A DNA stretch of 64,000 nucleotides from Taenia hydatigena (Eukaryota; Platyhelminthes; Cestoda; Cyclophyllidea; Taeniidae). A program made the translations under genes and the position numbers. The stretch is taken from NCBI GenBank assembly GCA_036345935.2, contig JADWOT020000007.1, forward strand, positions 2,120,385 to 2,184,384, read 5' to 3'. Under the pieces are notes generated by a model that was not told where the DNA came from, did not search any database, and was given only the letters and a program-made list of their open reading frames with translations. Positions 61,974-64,000 of the stretch are shown piece after piece (the stretch's first letter is position 1; each line of letters opens with the position of its first letter).

Positions 61974-62668
61974 TCTTTCATGTTGGATGCAGTGCTAGTG
62001 CGAAAATTGTGTTTTAGACGTGGCGTTCAATGGAAGACTTGACTTCAGCGAAATCATCAAAGGAAAGCGAGATAAAAGCAGGGGGCAACCATCTCACCGA
62101 CATCAAAGAAGCAAGCATAATAAACATTCTCGAAAGTGGCATGTAATGCTTTAGCTTTGATGATTCGTTTGAAGCATTGATTGGATTGAGCCCATTTGAT
62201 GCGATTAGCTTCACAGAATCCTGCCACACAAGTCAAAGTACTTTTGAAGGATACTCATTGAAATGTTACGGGCTTCATTATGTAAATTAGGCACTGAGAT
62301 GCGAGCGCCTGTTGGCCAATAAAACCAGCCAGAGATTCTGAGACCCACTTTGCGGCACCATGCATTAATGTTGGTATGCTTTTCCATTCATGAAATTATC
62401 ATTCTGGGAATCATAAAGAAGTAGGCGACCCGTGTGCTACGGGTTCGCGTTAAGGCCATAATTGAAGTGTGCACAGTCTCGATTTTTATGTTGCTGCAGT
62501 TTTGCTAAGTACATCCCAAGCTGTGCCTGGTCTGTCAATGCCAAAAAAGTGAGAAAACAGGTGTTGTTCGGAAAGCAGCCCATCGTTTATTCACTCTGCG
62601 AATTTGTCCTTTATAGGTATGCATCGCCGTATTTGACGGCCAAATCGATTCGTGGTGCGTTAGCATTT
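61974..62668 (-). repeat. Inner right arm of large palindrome
   Basis: This is the mirror of 59306-60000. The plus-strand frame 62462-62830 runs out of the arm beyond 62668, whereas its mirror stops earlier, so arm-specific changes affect any coding potential. Confidence 0.9.
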
Positions 62669-62869
62669 TGCTTGTGTTTTAAGCTGCGCGGCAAATTTTT
62701 TCGCCCTGAGGTAGCTCATTGGCCGTTAAGCACTTTCGTGTATTCGTGTTGTTTACGCATCTTCTTTACTACAAATCGCCACAATTTTGGAAGAACATTA
62801 GTAATTTTGGAAGAATACGAGACGCATTAAGTGTCGTGATTTATTTGCGAATGTGCTAAGTTGCCTGAT

Positions 62870-63110
62870 TTGTAAATTGTGGAAACGCATTTCGACCCAT
62901 CCATTTTCATGGCGCTGTTCAGCGCGATTCTTCTGCTCTATTTCCATAAGGAAGAATGCATTACATGATTACTTTCTTGATGTCAAAAAATGGTCGCGTG
63001 CTTCTTTATTCCTATTTTTCTCTGAATACCTTGCCAAAATTAAGTCTCACTTGTAACTCCACGTTAGAAACACAAGTTTTGCATCAACACTGCATTGAAC
63101 CTGAGCAGAA
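62870..63110 (+). repeat. Third, diverged copy of the arm's inner end
   Basis: It aligns in the same orientation as 59800-60000, from 'ttcttgatgtca' through 'tttctctgaataccttgcc', 'aactccacgttagaaacacaa' and 'cactgcattgaacctgagcag'. It abuts the outer arm at 63115, so the right side carries two copies of this end in opposite orientation. Confidence 0.6.
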
Positions 63111-63114
63111 AAGC

Positions 63115-63515
63115 AGTTGTAGTAACGGCCTCTGAAACAAATTGCCACTAAAGCAAATGCATCTACAAGCATCGTTTCTCCAGCTCTTTGTTTCTCAACT
63201 GATCATGTTTACGAATCGCTTCTTTGCTTCTCGTTTCATTGGGGTAGAACTTAAAATTTTTAAATTTCCTCTAATGCAGACTGGCGAGGGTACTGCTCAG
63301 TTGATAGGCAACTTTTTAAATTGGATTGATAATGCTGAATGAATTTGGTCGCCAGACTTACAGTTTGAATGCAAATTGGTAGAAATCTTCGGAAAACAAC
63401 GCTGAGCTGTACCCAACGCTCACGCCGAAATCAAAAGAATGTATCCTTAATGTTGGCAGTGAACAGGTACGTGAAACTTTGGGTTTTCAGGCTCTCGATT
63501 GAGGAATGAAGCTAA
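63115..63515 (-). repeat. Outer right arm of large palindrome
   Basis: Mirror of 58370-58790, diverged. The plus frame 63142-63342 lies inside and has no support as a gene. Confidence 0.65.
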
Positions 63516-63916
63516 TCTTATTTGTTTGTTATAGCGGCACTACGTAATCCTTCCACTAATGCCATGGTGAAGTGCATATGAATGCGAATGCGGAGATGAA
63601 GCTATTCAGCGATGTGGTCTCGCAGTGGATGAGACGTGTCCTGATGCTTAAAAAGCATTAATTTGCGGATGAATGCTCTAGCAGCTCATTGATTGCGGTT
63701 TGCTTGCAATGCTTCATCATGCTTAACTACCGCTAAATAGATCTTGGTTTTAATCAGCCTAGTAACCAGGCAACACATTCTGAGCCCTGATTACTAGGGC
63801 ACAGTTCAACGTTGGAATCGCGCTTTGCGTGATGTAATTGTGTTGCACATGCAATGAGGCTATATGAAGGCGCCCGAAATAAAGAATAATAATATAAAGT
63901 GCTTAGCGCTTTTCAC

Positions 63917-63988
63917 TGATCTGGCGGAATCGAACTCACCTTTACAATAAAACATTTTGTTTTCGAGCAAATTGGTTAACCCAGGAGT
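63917..63988 (-). repeat. tRNA-like segment
   Basis: The minus strand has a perfect B box 'gagttcgattccgcc' and an upstream 'gggttaaccaatttgctcg' that could be a degraded D arm. The intervening anticodon region is AT-only and the acceptor stem does not close. Confidence 0.35.
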
Positions 63989-64000
63989 TAAAATGCAAAA

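Noticed and set aside
1..64000. rRNA, snRNA, spliced-leader RNA, CRISPR or functional tRNA genes
   Set aside because: I looked for conserved cores of these and found none; the tRNA-like pieces lack closing acceptor stems.

Overview
This is eukaryotic DNA from a draft assembly: there is one run of exactly 100 N (12787-12886), AT-leaning sequence, no operon-like packing, and no long uninterrupted gene. What coding signal exists sits in short exons bounded by GT...AG sites, with very small introns (43, 60, 62, 75 and about 117 nt). Small introns, tandem FN3-domain exons, C2H2 finger fragments and tRNA-derived repeats together fit a parasitic flatworm, most simply a taeniid-like cestode. That assignment is inference; no rRNA, spliced-leader or other diagnostic gene is present.

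The window is gene-poor. The best gene is at 44548-45332 (+): four exons with compatible phases, an ATG, a stop and an AATAAA downstream, encoding an acidic, Ser/Thr-rich protein of about 181 residues that I do not recognise. Weaker candidate exons lie at 4042-4264, 8626-8990, 17391-17696, 17756-18744 (minus), 20145-20610, 39933-40289 (minus), 42885-43096, 56207-56390 and 57706-57861. A minus-strand ORF at 36375-36722 has a leader-like start followed by a cysteine pattern (C-x6-C-x6-CC-x4-C-x15-C) that fits an inhibitor-cystine-knot peptide.

Broken genes are conspicuous. At 9237-10424 a C2H2 zinc-finger gene fragment is present twice as an inverted repeat, with stops and frameshifts. At 33927-35500 three tandem exon-plus-intron units each encode one fibronectin type III domain; all three carry in-frame stops but keep splice-site-like boundaries. 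A possible LINE reverse-transcriptase tail is at 32553-32738 (minus).

The rest is mostly repeats and unassigned DNA. Family A (2680, 24065 and 44225) contains a conserved acceptor followed by an open frame. Family B (26704, 27740, 49240) is another dispersed repeat. Several tRNA-like segments (28429, 29268, 49141, 50508, 50855, 63917) look like SINE heads or tRNA pseudogenes. The last 5.2 kb (58370-63515) is a large imperfect palindrome: its inner arms have a core of about 560 bp that is nearly identical, while the flanking parts of the same arms are clearly diverged, the pattern expected from arm-to-arm gene conversion.
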